A program made the translations under genes and the position numbers. A DNA stretch of 38,055 nt from Streptomyces sennicomposti (GTDB taxonomy: Bacteria > Actinomycetota > Actinomycetes > Streptomycetales > Streptomycetaceae). The stretch covers positions 1-38,055 of the forward strand of contig NZ_JAIOAB010000067.1 in the NCBI RefSeq assembly GCF_019890635.1, read 5' to 3'. The notes below the pieces were generated by a model that saw only the letters and a program-made list of their open reading frames with translations, had not been told where the DNA came from and did no database searches. The first letter of the stretch is position 1. The number at the start of each line of letters is the position of its first letter. This document shows, in pieces, positions 1-7,311 of this stretch.

Positions 1-112
1 CTCGCGGGCCCAGTCGCGTCGTGCCGGCGGCGGCCAGCAGGCCGAGTGCGGCCACCCACCAGAAGGTGTCGGCGAAGGCGGCGTGGACGCGCCGCGCCGG
101 CCGGCCGGGCGG
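1..112 (-). pseudogene. possible C-terminal remnant of an MFS transporter (edge)
   Basis: Read on the minus strand, the first 85 bases of the window give an open segment containing HAAFADTFWWVAALGLLAA, a hydrophobic stretch that resembles the last transmembrane helix of DHA2-type drug-efflux MFS proteins. No ATG or GTG start precedes it in frame before the neighbouring LCP gene ends at 148, so it cannot be the 5' end of a normal gene. It looks like a decayed scrap or a chance resemblance, and it runs off the window. Weak call based on only about 30 residues. Confidence 0.25.
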
Positions 113-147
113 CGCTGTCCTGACCCCGTTCAGGCGCCGGTGTCCGG

Positions 148-1470
148 TCAGTTGCCGGTCACGGTGACCTTCTCGTCGTTCTTCAGCTCGTCCACCAGGG
201 TCTTGACCTTCGCCTTGTCCCAGACGAGGTTGCCGCCCCTGGAGCCCGAGATCGGCATGTTCATGGAGGTGCCGTCACCGCCGCTGACGCCCTTCATCGC
301 CCAGAACATCGACGCCAGGTCCCACAGGCCCATGTCCTTGTCGACGATCAGGGAGTCCAGGCCGGCGCCCATCGTCGGATAGAACTTGAACGGGTTGAGC
401 ACCGTGGACGGCGTGGCCACCTCGTGCGCCAGCGCGGACAGGAACTTCTGCTGGTTCTTGGTGCGCTGGAGGTCGGAGGCGGCGAAGGCGTGCCGGGTGC
501 GGACGAAGGCCAGCGCCTGCTGCCCGTTGAGCGTCTGCTTGCCCGCCTGGAAGTCGGCGCCGGACCACTTGTCCTTGAACGGCTTGTCGATGGTCATCTC
601 GACGCCGCCCACCGCGTCCACGATGTTGGCGAAGCCGGCGAAGCCGATCTCGACGTAGTGGTCGATGTGCAGACCGGTGTTGTACTCGATGGTCCGCACC
701 AGCAGCGTCGGGCCGTCCTCGGCGTAGGCCGCGTTCAGCTTGGTGCGCCGCCCGGTCGCCGGGTACGTCTTGCCCGACTCGGCGCCCTTGTACGACGGTA
801 TCTCCACGTCCGAGTCGCGCGGCAGCGAGATCAGCGTGTCGCCGTTGTCGCCGACGTGCAGGATCATCATGGAGTCCGTGCGCTTGCCGTCGGCGGAGCC
901 GGTGTGCAGCTTCTTCTTGTCCTCGGCGGACAGCCCGGCCCGGCTGTCGGAGCCGACGATCAGGTAGTTGGTGCCCTCGCCGCCGTCGGGCCGGTCGATG
1001 ACCTTGGACAGGTCGACGTCCCGGTGGAGCTTGGAGTCGGCCCAGAAGTAGGTGGCGACCGAGGTCACCACCACGACCGTGGCGAGCGTGATCGCGGTCC
1101 ACTTGATCCGGCGCCGCCAGTTCGGCGCGGGGCGCGGACCGCGCGGGCGGGTGCCGCCGGGACCTGCCGGGCCGCCGCCACCGCCGGGAGCGCCGTAGAC
1201 CTGGCCGGTGTTGTAGCCGCTGTCGTAGCCGGCCGGGCCGTCGGCGTAGTTCTGGCCCTCGCCGCCGTCGACGTACGACGGCTGCCGCGGCACCTGGGGC
1301 GGCGCCGAGGGGCGGCCCCGGCCGCCGGGGGCGCGCTGTCCGGGCGGCACCTGGCCGCCGCCGCGCCGCACCTGGCGCATCACCTGTGCGCCTTCCGGCT
1401 GCGCCCCGGCGCTGCCGCGTCCGTACCGGGGTCCGTCGTCGTCGGACCACCCCTCGGGCCATTCATTCAT
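148..1470 (-). CDS. LCP (LytR-CpsA-Psr) family protein 1
   Basis: Predicted membrane-anchored enzyme that transfers lipid-linked glycopolymers onto peptidoglycan on the outer face of the membrane. It has 440 residues starting at the ATG at 1470; the open frame runs further upstream but that extension looks non-coding. Residues 1-120 are a disordered cytoplasmic tail rich in Gly, Pro, Arg and Gln. One transmembrane helix spans about 124-143. The LCP domain runs from about 165 to 350, with the hallmark NYLIVGSDSR, RTDSMM, SLPRD (Arg218, Asp219) and AFVRTRH (Arg325, Arg327) motifs that bind the polyprenyl pyrophosphate. No LytR_C domain follows. It is divergent from the thioesterase gene across 121 bp. 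The family is certain; the polymer it attaches is unknown. Confidence 0.93.
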   Translation of the reverse strand: MNEWPEGWSDDDGPRYGRGSAGAQPEGAQVMRQVRRGGGQVPPGQRAPGGRGRPSAPPQVPRQPSYVDGGEGQNYADGPAGYDSGYNTGQVYGAPGGGGGPAGPGGTRPRGPRPAPNWRRRIKWTAITLATVVVVTSVATYFWADSKLHRDVDLSKVIDRPDGGEGTNYLIVGSDSRAGLSAEDKKKLHTGSADGKRTDSMMILHVGDNGDTLISLPRDSDVEIPSYKGAESGKTYPATGRRTKLNAAYAEDGPTLLVRTIEYNTGLHIDHYVEIGFAGFANIVDAVGGVEMTIDKPFKDKWSGADFQAGKQTLNGQQALAFVRTRHAFAASDLQRTKNQQKFLSALAHEVATPSTVLNPFKFYPTMGAGLDSLIVDKDMGLWDLASMFWAMKGVSGGDGTSMNMPISGSRGGNLVWDKAKVKTLVDELKNDEKVTVTGN

Positions 1471-1591
1471 GTGGACCAGTGTGCCGGGCCGCACGGTGTG
1501 CCTTACAAGGGCCGTCGGAAAATCAGGGCCCCGCTGTTGCGAAGCTGACACACATCGGACCGAATTGTCGCCTCGGCATAAGGTGGAGGCC

Positions 1592-2149
1592 ATGACAGAT
1601 CAGTCCTCGGCCGTGGAATCCGGCGCCCCGGAGATACCGGGCAAGCCGACCTCGGCGTCCCGCACCACCCTCAGCCACATCATGACCCACAACGACACCA
1701 ACCTCCTGGGGACGGTGCACGGCGGTGTGATCATGAAGCTGGTCGACGACGCGGCCGGCGCGGTGGCCGGCCGGCACAGCGGCGGTCCCGCCGTCACCGC
1801 GTCCATGGACGAGATGGTGTTCCTGGAGCCCGTCCGGGTCGGCGACCTGGTGCATGTGAAGGCCCAGGTCAACTGGACCGGCCGGACCTCCATGGAGGTG
1901 GGCGTGCGGGTGCTGGCCGAGCGCTGGAACGAGTCGACGCCGCCCACTCAGGTCGGCTCCGCCTACCTGGTCTTCGCCGCCGTGGACGCCGACGGCCGGC
2001 CGCGCATCGTACCGCCGGTCCTGCCCGAGACCGAGCGGGACAAGCGGCGCTACGAGGAGGCCCAGATCCGCCGCACCCACCGCCTGGCCCGCCGCCGGGC
2101 GATCAAGGAACTCCGCGAGAAGCGCGCGGCGGAGGGCTTCGAGGACTGA
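1592..2149 (+). CDS. hotdog-fold acyl-CoA thioesterase
   Basis: Predicted cytoplasmic acyl-CoA hydrolase of the YciA/BFIT type, 185 residues. The ATG at 1592 is preceded by a GGTGGAGG ribosome site a few bases upstream. The hotdog signature is HNDTNLLGTVHGGVIMKLVDD near residues 31-51, including the HGG turn and the conserved Asp pair expected at the active site. The central strand region covers MDEMVFLEPVRVGD and VNWTGRTSMEVGV. The last 30 residues are a basic, charged helix (RRTHRLARRRAIKELREK), common in actinobacterial members. The gene stands alone, divergent from LCP 1 and convergent with LCP 2. The substrate chain length cannot be read from the sequence. Confidence 0.9.
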   Translation: MTDQSSAVESGAPEIPGKPTSASRTTLSHIMTHNDTNLLGTVHGGVIMKLVDDAAGAVAGRHSGGPAVTASMDEMVFLEPVRVGDLVHVKAQVNWTGRTSMEVGVRVLAERWNESTPPTQVGSAYLVFAAVDADGRPRIVPPVLPETERDKRRYEEAQIRRTHRLARRRAIKELREKRAAEGFED

Positions 2150-2166
2150 GCCGCCCGGCTCAGTCC
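2143..2166 (+). terminator. hairpin overlapping the thioesterase stop codon
   Basis: A perfect 11-bp inverted repeat, GGACTGAGCCG / CGGCTCAGTCC, with a 2-base centre, spans the stop codon of the thioesterase gene. No T-run follows, as is usual for Streptomyces terminators. It also marks the beginning of the repeat tract to its right. Confidence 0.5.
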
Positions 2167-2776
2167 CCCAGGCGCCGACCCGGCTCAGTCTCCCGAGGCG
2201 CCGCCCAGGCCCGGCCCGGTCTCCCGGGACCCGGCCCGGTCTCCCGGGACCCGGCCCGGTCTCCCGGGACCCGGCCTGGTCTCCCGAGGCCGCCCGCCCG
2301 GCCCGGTCTCCCGGGACCCGGCCTGGTCTCCCGAGGCCGCCCGCCCGGCCTGGCCTCCCGAGGCGCGCCGACCCGGTCCGGCCTCCCGGGGCGCCCGTCC
2401 GGCCCGGTCTCCCGAGGCCCGGCCTGGCCTCCCGAGAGGCCGACCCGGCCCGGTCTCCCGGGACCAGGCCTGGTCTCCCGGGACCCGGCCTGGTCTCCCG
2501 GGGCTCCCGCCCGGCCTGGCCTCCCGAGGTCGCCCGCCCGGCCTGGCCTCCCGAGGCGCGCCGATCCGGCCCGGTCTCCCGGGGCGCCCGCCCCGCCCGG
2601 TCTCCCGAGGCCCGGCCTGGCCTCCCGAGGCGCCGACCCGGCCTGGCCTCCCGAGGCCCGGCCCGGTCTCCCGGGGCCCGCCCCGGCCCAGTCCGCCGAG
2701 GCCCTCGGCCCCGGTGGCCCGGAGCCTTCGGCCCCTCGCGCCACCGGGCTCCGCGCCCGGCCTCCTCAGGCCGCCG
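2167..2776. repeat. degenerate ~20-bp tandem repeat tract between convergent genes
   Basis: About 610 bp without a credible gene, built from a degenerate unit close to gggacccggcccggtctccc. Near 2215-2280 the unit occurs in three nearly perfect 20-bp copies; further right it drifts to variants with ctggcctcccgaggc and inserted gccgcccgcccgg. The core CTCCCGGG/CTCCCGAGG recurs a couple of dozen times. It lies exactly between the 3' ends of the thioesterase and LCP 2 genes. Open frames through it (for example a Pro-Gly-Arg repeat peptide on the minus strand) simply reflect the repeat and its lack of A/T. Confidence 0.85.
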
Positions 2777-2779
2777 CCC

Positions 2780-4285
2780 TCACTCGCAGGTCACCTCGTC
2801 GCCCCGTACCACCTGGGTGGCGCGCTTGACCGGGTCCTCGACGCGGACCGGGCGGACCGCGCGGAAGTCGGCGCCCGCGATCACGCGCATGGTCGCGCCC
2901 ATGCCCGGGACGGCCCGCAGCTCGCTGCCCGGCAGGGCGGCGGCCACCGACCGCGCCGAGCGGTCCCAGCGGGGGTCGTAGAGCACGGCGGTCCGCTTGA
3001 CGCCGCGCTCGCGGGAGTCCACCGGCGCCTTGGTGGTGACGAACCCGGCCCCGGCCAGCGCGGTGTCCACCCGTCGGCCGAGCCCGGCCGTGTCGGTGCC
3101 GTTCTCCACCTGCACCCGGACCCGCTGCGGGGCGATCTCCACCGCCGCGGACCCGTCCGTGCGCGGGGCCGGCTTGTGCGGGGCCAGCGGCCGGTCCTCG
3201 CGCAGCGAGCGGAACAGCTCGGCCGCCTTGACCGGGTCCCACTTCACGGTCGAGCCGAGGCCCTTGACCGGGAAGGCGGTCTGCGCGATCGGGACGGTGG
3301 TGAACTCCGAGGAGGAGGGGGAGAAGTTCCGCATCGCCCGCCCCAGGTCCAGCAGCTCGTCGGTGTGGAAGCCCCGGTCCGCGCGGACCGACCCCAGCAC
3401 CGCCCGGGTCACGTCCCGGAACCGCATCGGGTTCAGCAGCACCCGCGAGGCGGTCGCCCGCTCCAGCAGCGCGGCCAGGAACCGCTGCTGGCGCTGCATC
3501 CGGCCGAAGTCGTTGCCCGAGTCGACGTGCCGGGAGCGGACGTACTGCAGGGCCTGGCCGCCGGTCAGGGTGTGCGTGCCGGCGGGCAGGTCGAGGCCGG
3601 TGTAGGCGTCCTTGAGCGGTGCGGCGGTGCACAGCGGCACCCCGCCGAGGACGTCCACGGTGCGCATGAAGGTGGTGAAGTCCACCTCCAGGTAGTGGTC
3701 GATCTTCAGGTGCGTCATGTCCTCGACCGTGCGCACGGTGAGGTTCGGGCCGCCCTCCGCGTACGCCGCGTTCAGCTTCACCGGGTGCGCCGCGTGCTGC
3801 TTGCCGGTGACCTGGTCCACGTGGGCGGGCAGCTCGACGTAGGAGTCACGGGGCAGGCTGACGACGCTGGCCCGCTCCCGGTCGCTGGAGACGTGCACGA
3901 TCATCATCGTGTCCGTGCAGTGGCAGGGCTGGCCGCCCAGCCGGTACGTCCGCCGCTCCTCCTCGCTGATCTTGTCCCGGCCGTCGGTGCCGACCAGCAG
4001 CACGTTCATGCCGTGCCCCGTCGGCGGGCGGTTCTTCATGTCCCGGAAGGGATCGACCCGGCTGATGTCGGCGTCCAGGCTGGAGACCACCGCGTGCCCG
4101 ATCCCGGCGGAGGCGAGCAGCACCACCGACAGGGTGGTCGCCGCCCGCATGGCCCAGCGCGGTCTGCGCCGCGGCACGGGCGCGTAGGGCAGCTGGTCCG
4201 GCCGGGGCGACGGGGTCAGGGGCGGGCGCGGTCCGCGGCGCGACTGCGCGGGCGGCCGGGGCGGCCGGTGCGACGTGGTGGACAT
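2780..4285 (-). CDS. LCP family protein 2 with C-terminal LytR_C domain
   Basis: Membrane-anchored glycopolymer-peptidoglycan transferase of the LytR-CpsA-Psr family, 501 residues. I chose the ATG at 4285 because GGAGG lies 8 bases upstream; the in-frame GTG at 4294 would overlap that ribosome site. Residues 1-45 are a Pro/Arg-rich cytoplasmic tail, and the transmembrane helix is about 46-68. The LCP domain starts with NVLLVGTDGR (about 94), followed by DTMMIVHV, SLPRD (Arg146, Asp147), KLNAAYAEGG and QYVRSRH. A LytR_C domain covers about 378-478 (VRVQVENGTDTAGLG onwards). An unusual CHC pair sits in the early LCP domain (PCHCTDTMM). It is divergent from the ExoA-like glycosyltransferase gene at 4413. 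Confidence 0.93.
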   Translation of the reverse strand: MSTTSHRPPRPPAQSRRGPRPPLTPSPRPDQLPYAPVPRRRPRWAMRAATTLSVVLLASAGIGHAVVSSLDADISRVDPFRDMKNRPPTGHGMNVLLVGTDGRDKISEEERRTYRLGGQPCHCTDTMMIVHVSSDRERASVVSLPRDSYVELPAHVDQVTGKQHAAHPVKLNAAYAEGGPNLTVRTVEDMTHLKIDHYLEVDFTTFMRTVDVLGGVPLCTAAPLKDAYTGLDLPAGTHTLTGGQALQYVRSRHVDSGNDFGRMQRQQRFLAALLERATASRVLLNPMRFRDVTRAVLGSVRADRGFHTDELLDLGRAMRNFSPSSSEFTTVPIAQTAFPVKGLGSTVKWDPVKAAELFRSLREDRPLAPHKPAPRTDGSAAVEIAPQRVRVQVENGTDTAGLGRRVDTALAGAGFVTTKAPVDSRERGVKRTAVLYDPRWDRSARSVAAALPGSELRAVPGMGATMRVIAGADFRAVRPVRVEDPVKRATQVVRGDEVTCE

Positions 4286-4398
4286 GGGGGACACCTCCGC
4301 TTATGGCGTGGGTGGACACCGTGAGCACCGTAGGGCCATACGATCGGCTGACCGGTGCGCGGGCCCCCGCGGCGCGCACCGGTGTCCCCCGTTCGCGG

Positions 4399-4404
4399 TA
4401 ACGT
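4399..4404 (+). promoter_or_regulatory. candidate -10 element (TAACGT) for a leaderless glycosyltransferase mRNA
   Basis: TAACGT lies 9 bases before the ATG at 4413, and no purine-rich ribosome site stands between them. A start point 6-9 bases after the hexamer would put +1 on or next to the ATG, giving a leaderless mRNA, which is common in Streptomyces. I see no good -35 match, so the call is tentative. Confidence 0.35.
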
Positions 4405-4412
4405 GAGCACCG

Positions 4413-5444
4413 ATGAACGCCAAGCCCGACGTGCGGTTCCCCGCCGTGTCTGTGATCATGCCCGTCCTCAACGAGGAGCGGCATCTGCGCGGGGCCGTCG
4501 AAGCGATCCTCGCGCAGGAGTACGCCGGCGAGATGGAGGTCGTCATCGCCCTGGGTCCGTCCACGGACCGCACGGACGAGATCGCCGCCGAACTCGTACG
4601 GAACGACCCGCGCGTGCACACGGTCCCGAACCCCACCGGCCGCACCCCCGCCGCGCTGAACGCCGCGATCAAGGCCTCGCGCCATCCGATCGTCGTCCGC
4701 GTCGACGGCCACGGCATGCTCTCGCCGGACTACATCGCCACCGCGGTACGGCTCCTGGAGGAGACCGGCGCGCAGAACGTCGGCGGCATCATGCACGCCG
4801 AGGGCGAGAACGACTGGGAGCACGCGGTCGCCGCCGCCATGACGTCGAAGATAGGCGTCGGCAACGCCGCCTTCCACACCGGCGGCCGGGCCGGCCCGGC
4901 CGAGACGGTCTACCTGGGTGTCTTCCGGCGCGAGGCGCTGGAGCAACAGGGCGGCTACAACGAGGAGTTCATCCGCGCCCAGGACTGGGAGCTGAACTTC
5001 CGCATCCGCGAGGCGGGCGGCCTGATCTGGTTCTCGCCCGAGCTGCGGGTCTCCTACCGCCCCCGCCCGAGCGTGCGCGCGCTGGCCAAGCAGTACAAGG
5101 ACTACGGCCGCTGGCGGCACGTCGTCGCCCGCTACCACGAGGGCTCCATCAACCTGCGTTACCTCGCCCCGCCGACCGCGGTGTGCGCGATCGCGGCCGG
5201 GATCGTGGTGGGCGTCGCCGTGACCCCGTGGGCGCTCGTGGTCCCGGGCGGCTATCTGGCGGCGATCGCCGCCGGTTCGGTGCCGGCCGGCAAGGGCCTG
5301 CCGCTGAAGGCGCGGCTGCGGATACCGGTGGCGCTGGCCACCATGCACATGTCGTGGGGCTGGGGCTTCCTCACCAGCCCCAGGTCGCTGGCGAGGAAGG
5401 TCATCGCCTCCCGCCGCCCGGCGGTCGTCACCACCTCCGGCTGA
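4413..5444 (+). CDS. ExoA-like family 2 glycosyltransferase
   Basis: Predicted membrane-associated glycosyltransferase (GT-A fold, GT2) of 343 residues, similar to succinoglycan-type ExoA enzymes. The N-terminus has VSVIMPVLNEERHL. The nucleotide-binding region includes GPSTDRTDE, and the metal-binding loop appears as RVDGHG (about residue 97) in place of a simple DxD. The acceptor-side motif is QDWELNFRIREAGG (about 190), equivalent to the ED motif. The C-terminal third carries hydrophobic segments around AVCAIAAGIVVGVAVTPWALVV and a positively charged end. The ATG at 4413 lacks an evident ribosome site and may be leaderless. It sits between two LCP genes, which suggests it makes part of the polymer they attach; that is inference. 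Confidence 0.9.
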   Translation: MNAKPDVRFPAVSVIMPVLNEERHLRGAVEAILAQEYAGEMEVVIALGPSTDRTDEIAAELVRNDPRVHTVPNPTGRTPAALNAAIKASRHPIVVRVDGHGMLSPDYIATAVRLLEETGAQNVGGIMHAEGENDWEHAVAAAMTSKIGVGNAAFHTGGRAGPAETVYLGVFRREALEQQGGYNEEFIRAQDWELNFRIREAGGLIWFSPELRVSYRPRPSVRALAKQYKDYGRWRHVVARYHEGSINLRYLAPPTAVCAIAAGIVVGVAVTPWALVVPGGYLAAIAAGSVPAGKGLPLKARLRIPVALATMHMSWGWGFLTSPRSLARKVIASRRPAVVTTSG

Positions 5445-5466
5445 CCGCCCGCGGGCCACGGCGTCA

Positions 5467-5502
5467 CGAAGGGTCCCTCCCGGCCTCGGGAGGGACCCTT
5501 CG
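5467..5502. terminator. strong bidirectional hairpin terminator
   Basis: Perfect 15-bp stem CGAAGGGTCCCTCCC / GGGAGGGACCCTTCG with loop GGCCTC, placed between the convergent ends of the glycosyltransferase gene (5444) and LCP 3 (5550). It would work in both directions. Confidence 0.85.
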
Positions 5503-5549
5503 GTCGCCTCGGGAACCGCCGGCGGCGGGACTTCACCGCCGGCCGGGCC

Positions 5550-7217
5550 TCACCACTGGTACGGCTTGTACACGTCCATGCACTGCTTGGTGTCGGCGCC
5601 GTTGATGGCGTCGGAGTTCTCCGGGATGTCGCCCGCCTTCGGCACCGCTTCCTTCGGATAGGAGTCGCCGGTGCGCCAGTCCGCGCCCACCACCAGGGTC
5701 ACCCCGGAGACGTCCGTGGACTTCACCACCGAACTCGTGGGGATGCCCAGCGCCTTGGCGACCTGCTCGGCGTCGCCCTTCAGCTCGGCGCTCGGGTAGC
5801 GGACCACCGTCTTGTCGGCGGCCGGCGTCACCGACGCGTCCGCCGCCGCGTTGGTGAAGCCCTTGCCCTCCAGTACGTCGCTGATGTCGGCGGCCCGGTG
5901 GCGGACCGCGGCGAGCGCGGAGGTGCGGGTGCCGTTCTGCACCATGACGCCGATCTCGCCGGCCGGGTGCGCGGGGGTCGTGGACGCCTGTGCCGTGCCG
6001 GTGTCCTTCTTCGCGCCCGAACCGCCCTCGCTCGCGTCGCCGTTGGCGTCGAGGGGCACGTCGTCGCGGAGCATCTTCCAGATCTTCTCGGCGTCGGCCC
6101 CGTCCGGCACGACGTGGTCCTTGTTCTGCGGGTCCTGGACGTTGGGCATCGTCACCATGGTGATCCGGTCGGTGGGGACCGTCTTGAGCTGCATGGCCAG
6201 GTCGTACAGCTTCTTGACGGTGCCGATCTCCTCGGAGACCTGGAGCGACTTGGTGGCCGCCTCGGCCAGGTCCATCAGCCGGCCGGTGTCGGTGAAGACG
6301 TTCTGGCTCTTGAGCGTGCGGATCATCGAGTTGAGGTACATGTGCTGGGCCCGGGCCCGCATCAGGTCGCTGCCCCAGGCGTGCCGGGTGCGCAGCCACT
6401 GGAGGGCCTGCTCGCCCTGGACCTTGGTGGTGCCGGCCTTCAGCTTCAGCCCGGAGCCGCCGCGCTGGCTGGCCGTCGAGCGGTCCCACACGTTCTGGTT
6501 GACGCAGACGTCGACGCCGCCGATGGCGTCCGCCATGCTCACCACGCCCGCGAAGTCGATCGTCATCCAGTGGTCGATGTAGACGCCGGTGAGGTCCTGC
6601 CAGGTGGCGAGGGTGCAGCCGGCGCCGCCGCGGGCCAGCGACTCGTTGATGATGGTGTCGACCGGCTGGTACTCCTTGCCGGTCTTGGGGTCCTTGCACT
6701 GGGGGATCTGGACGCGGGTGTCGCGGGGGATGCTCACCACGGCGGCGCTCTTGCGGTCCGCGGACAGGTGGATGAGCATCTGCACGTCGCCCAGCGGCGG
6801 GTTGCCCCGGTTCTCCTTGCTGCCGCCGAGGGCGACGTTGGCGTCGGAGTTACGGCTGTCGGAGCCGATCAGCAGGATGTTCACGGGCGTCTGGCCGGCC
6901 GCGTTCGGCTCCGTCTTGTGCGCCTTGGAGTCGCCGCCGCTGTCGCGCTCGCCCTTGCGTATGTTGCCGTTGAGATGCTCGTAGTACAGGTATCCGGCGC
7001 CGGCCGTCCCGAGTATGACGATCGCCAGCACCGTCGCCGACCAGCGCAGCACCCGCCTCTTGGGACGTCTGCCGCCCGTGCCGCGACCGCCGTTGCCGCC
7101 GCCCTTGCCCCCGCCGCCGTGCCGGCCGCTGCCCTCCGTCGCGCTGCCACCCCGCGACGCCAGAGGCATCGTGTCATCGACCGCAGGCCCCTCCCCGCGC
7201 AGACCGCTCTGGGTCAA
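5550..7217 (-). CDS. LCP family protein 3 with LytR_C domain
   Basis: LytR-CpsA-Psr transferase, 555 residues. The start is a TTG at 7217, supported by GGGGAGG 8 bases upstream; the next in-frame ATG (7169) has poorer spacing. The Gly-rich N-terminal tail is followed by a basic patch RRPKRRVLR and a transmembrane helix at about 58-78. The LCP domain contains NILLIGSDSR, SIPRDTRVQIP, GVYIDHWMTIDF, GGVDVCVNQ and QWLRTRHAWGSDL. A LytR_C domain covers about 415-512 (EIGVMVQNGTRTSALAAVRHR onwards), and the protein ends with a short tail containing one Cys (KQCMDVYKPYQW). It lies downstream of LCP 4 in the same direction, with a large hairpin between, so separate transcription is likely. Confidence 0.93.
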   Translation of the reverse strand: MTQSGLRGEGPAVDDTMPLASRGGSATEGSGRHGGGGKGGGNGGRGTGGRRPKRRVLRWSATVLAIVILGTAGAGYLYYEHLNGNIRKGERDSGGDSKAHKTEPNAAGQTPVNILLIGSDSRNSDANVALGGSKENRGNPPLGDVQMLIHLSADRKSAAVVSIPRDTRVQIPQCKDPKTGKEYQPVDTIINESLARGGAGCTLATWQDLTGVYIDHWMTIDFAGVVSMADAIGGVDVCVNQNVWDRSTASQRGGSGLKLKAGTTKVQGEQALQWLRTRHAWGSDLMRARAQHMYLNSMIRTLKSQNVFTDTGRLMDLAEAATKSLQVSEEIGTVKKLYDLAMQLKTVPTDRITMVTMPNVQDPQNKDHVVPDGADAEKIWKMLRDDVPLDANGDASEGGSGAKKDTGTAQASTTPAHPAGEIGVMVQNGTRTSALAAVRHRAADISDVLEGKGFTNAAADASVTPAADKTVVRYPSAELKGDAEQVAKALGIPTSSVVKSTDVSGVTLVVGADWRTGDSYPKEAVPKAGDIPENSDAINGADTKQCMDVYKPYQW

Positions 7218-7254
7218 CTCCCCATCCTCCCCACCCTGATGCTGCCATCGAACA

Positions 7255-7290
7255 GGCCTGTCATTCGTCCTGTGAGACGTATGACAGGCC
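7255..7290 (-). terminator. 14-bp stem-loop between LCP 4 and LCP 3
   Basis: GGCCTGTCAT (7255-7264) pairs with ATGACAGGCC (7281-7290). Inside, after a T/T mismatch, CGTC pairs with GACG around a CTGTGA loop. It lies 22 bases past the LCP 4 stop and 38 bases before the LCP 3 start. It can be a terminator for LCP 4, a protein-binding palindrome at the LCP 3 promoter, or both. No T-tract follows. Confidence 0.6.
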
Positions 7291-7311
7291 CGTCAGGTCA
7301 CACGGTTGTGC

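Noticed and set aside
2160..2744. 194-residue Pro-Gly-Arg repeat protein on the minus strand
   Set aside because: It is only the translation of the GC-rich 20-bp repeats; it has no ribosome site, no domain, and equally open frames exist on the other strand.
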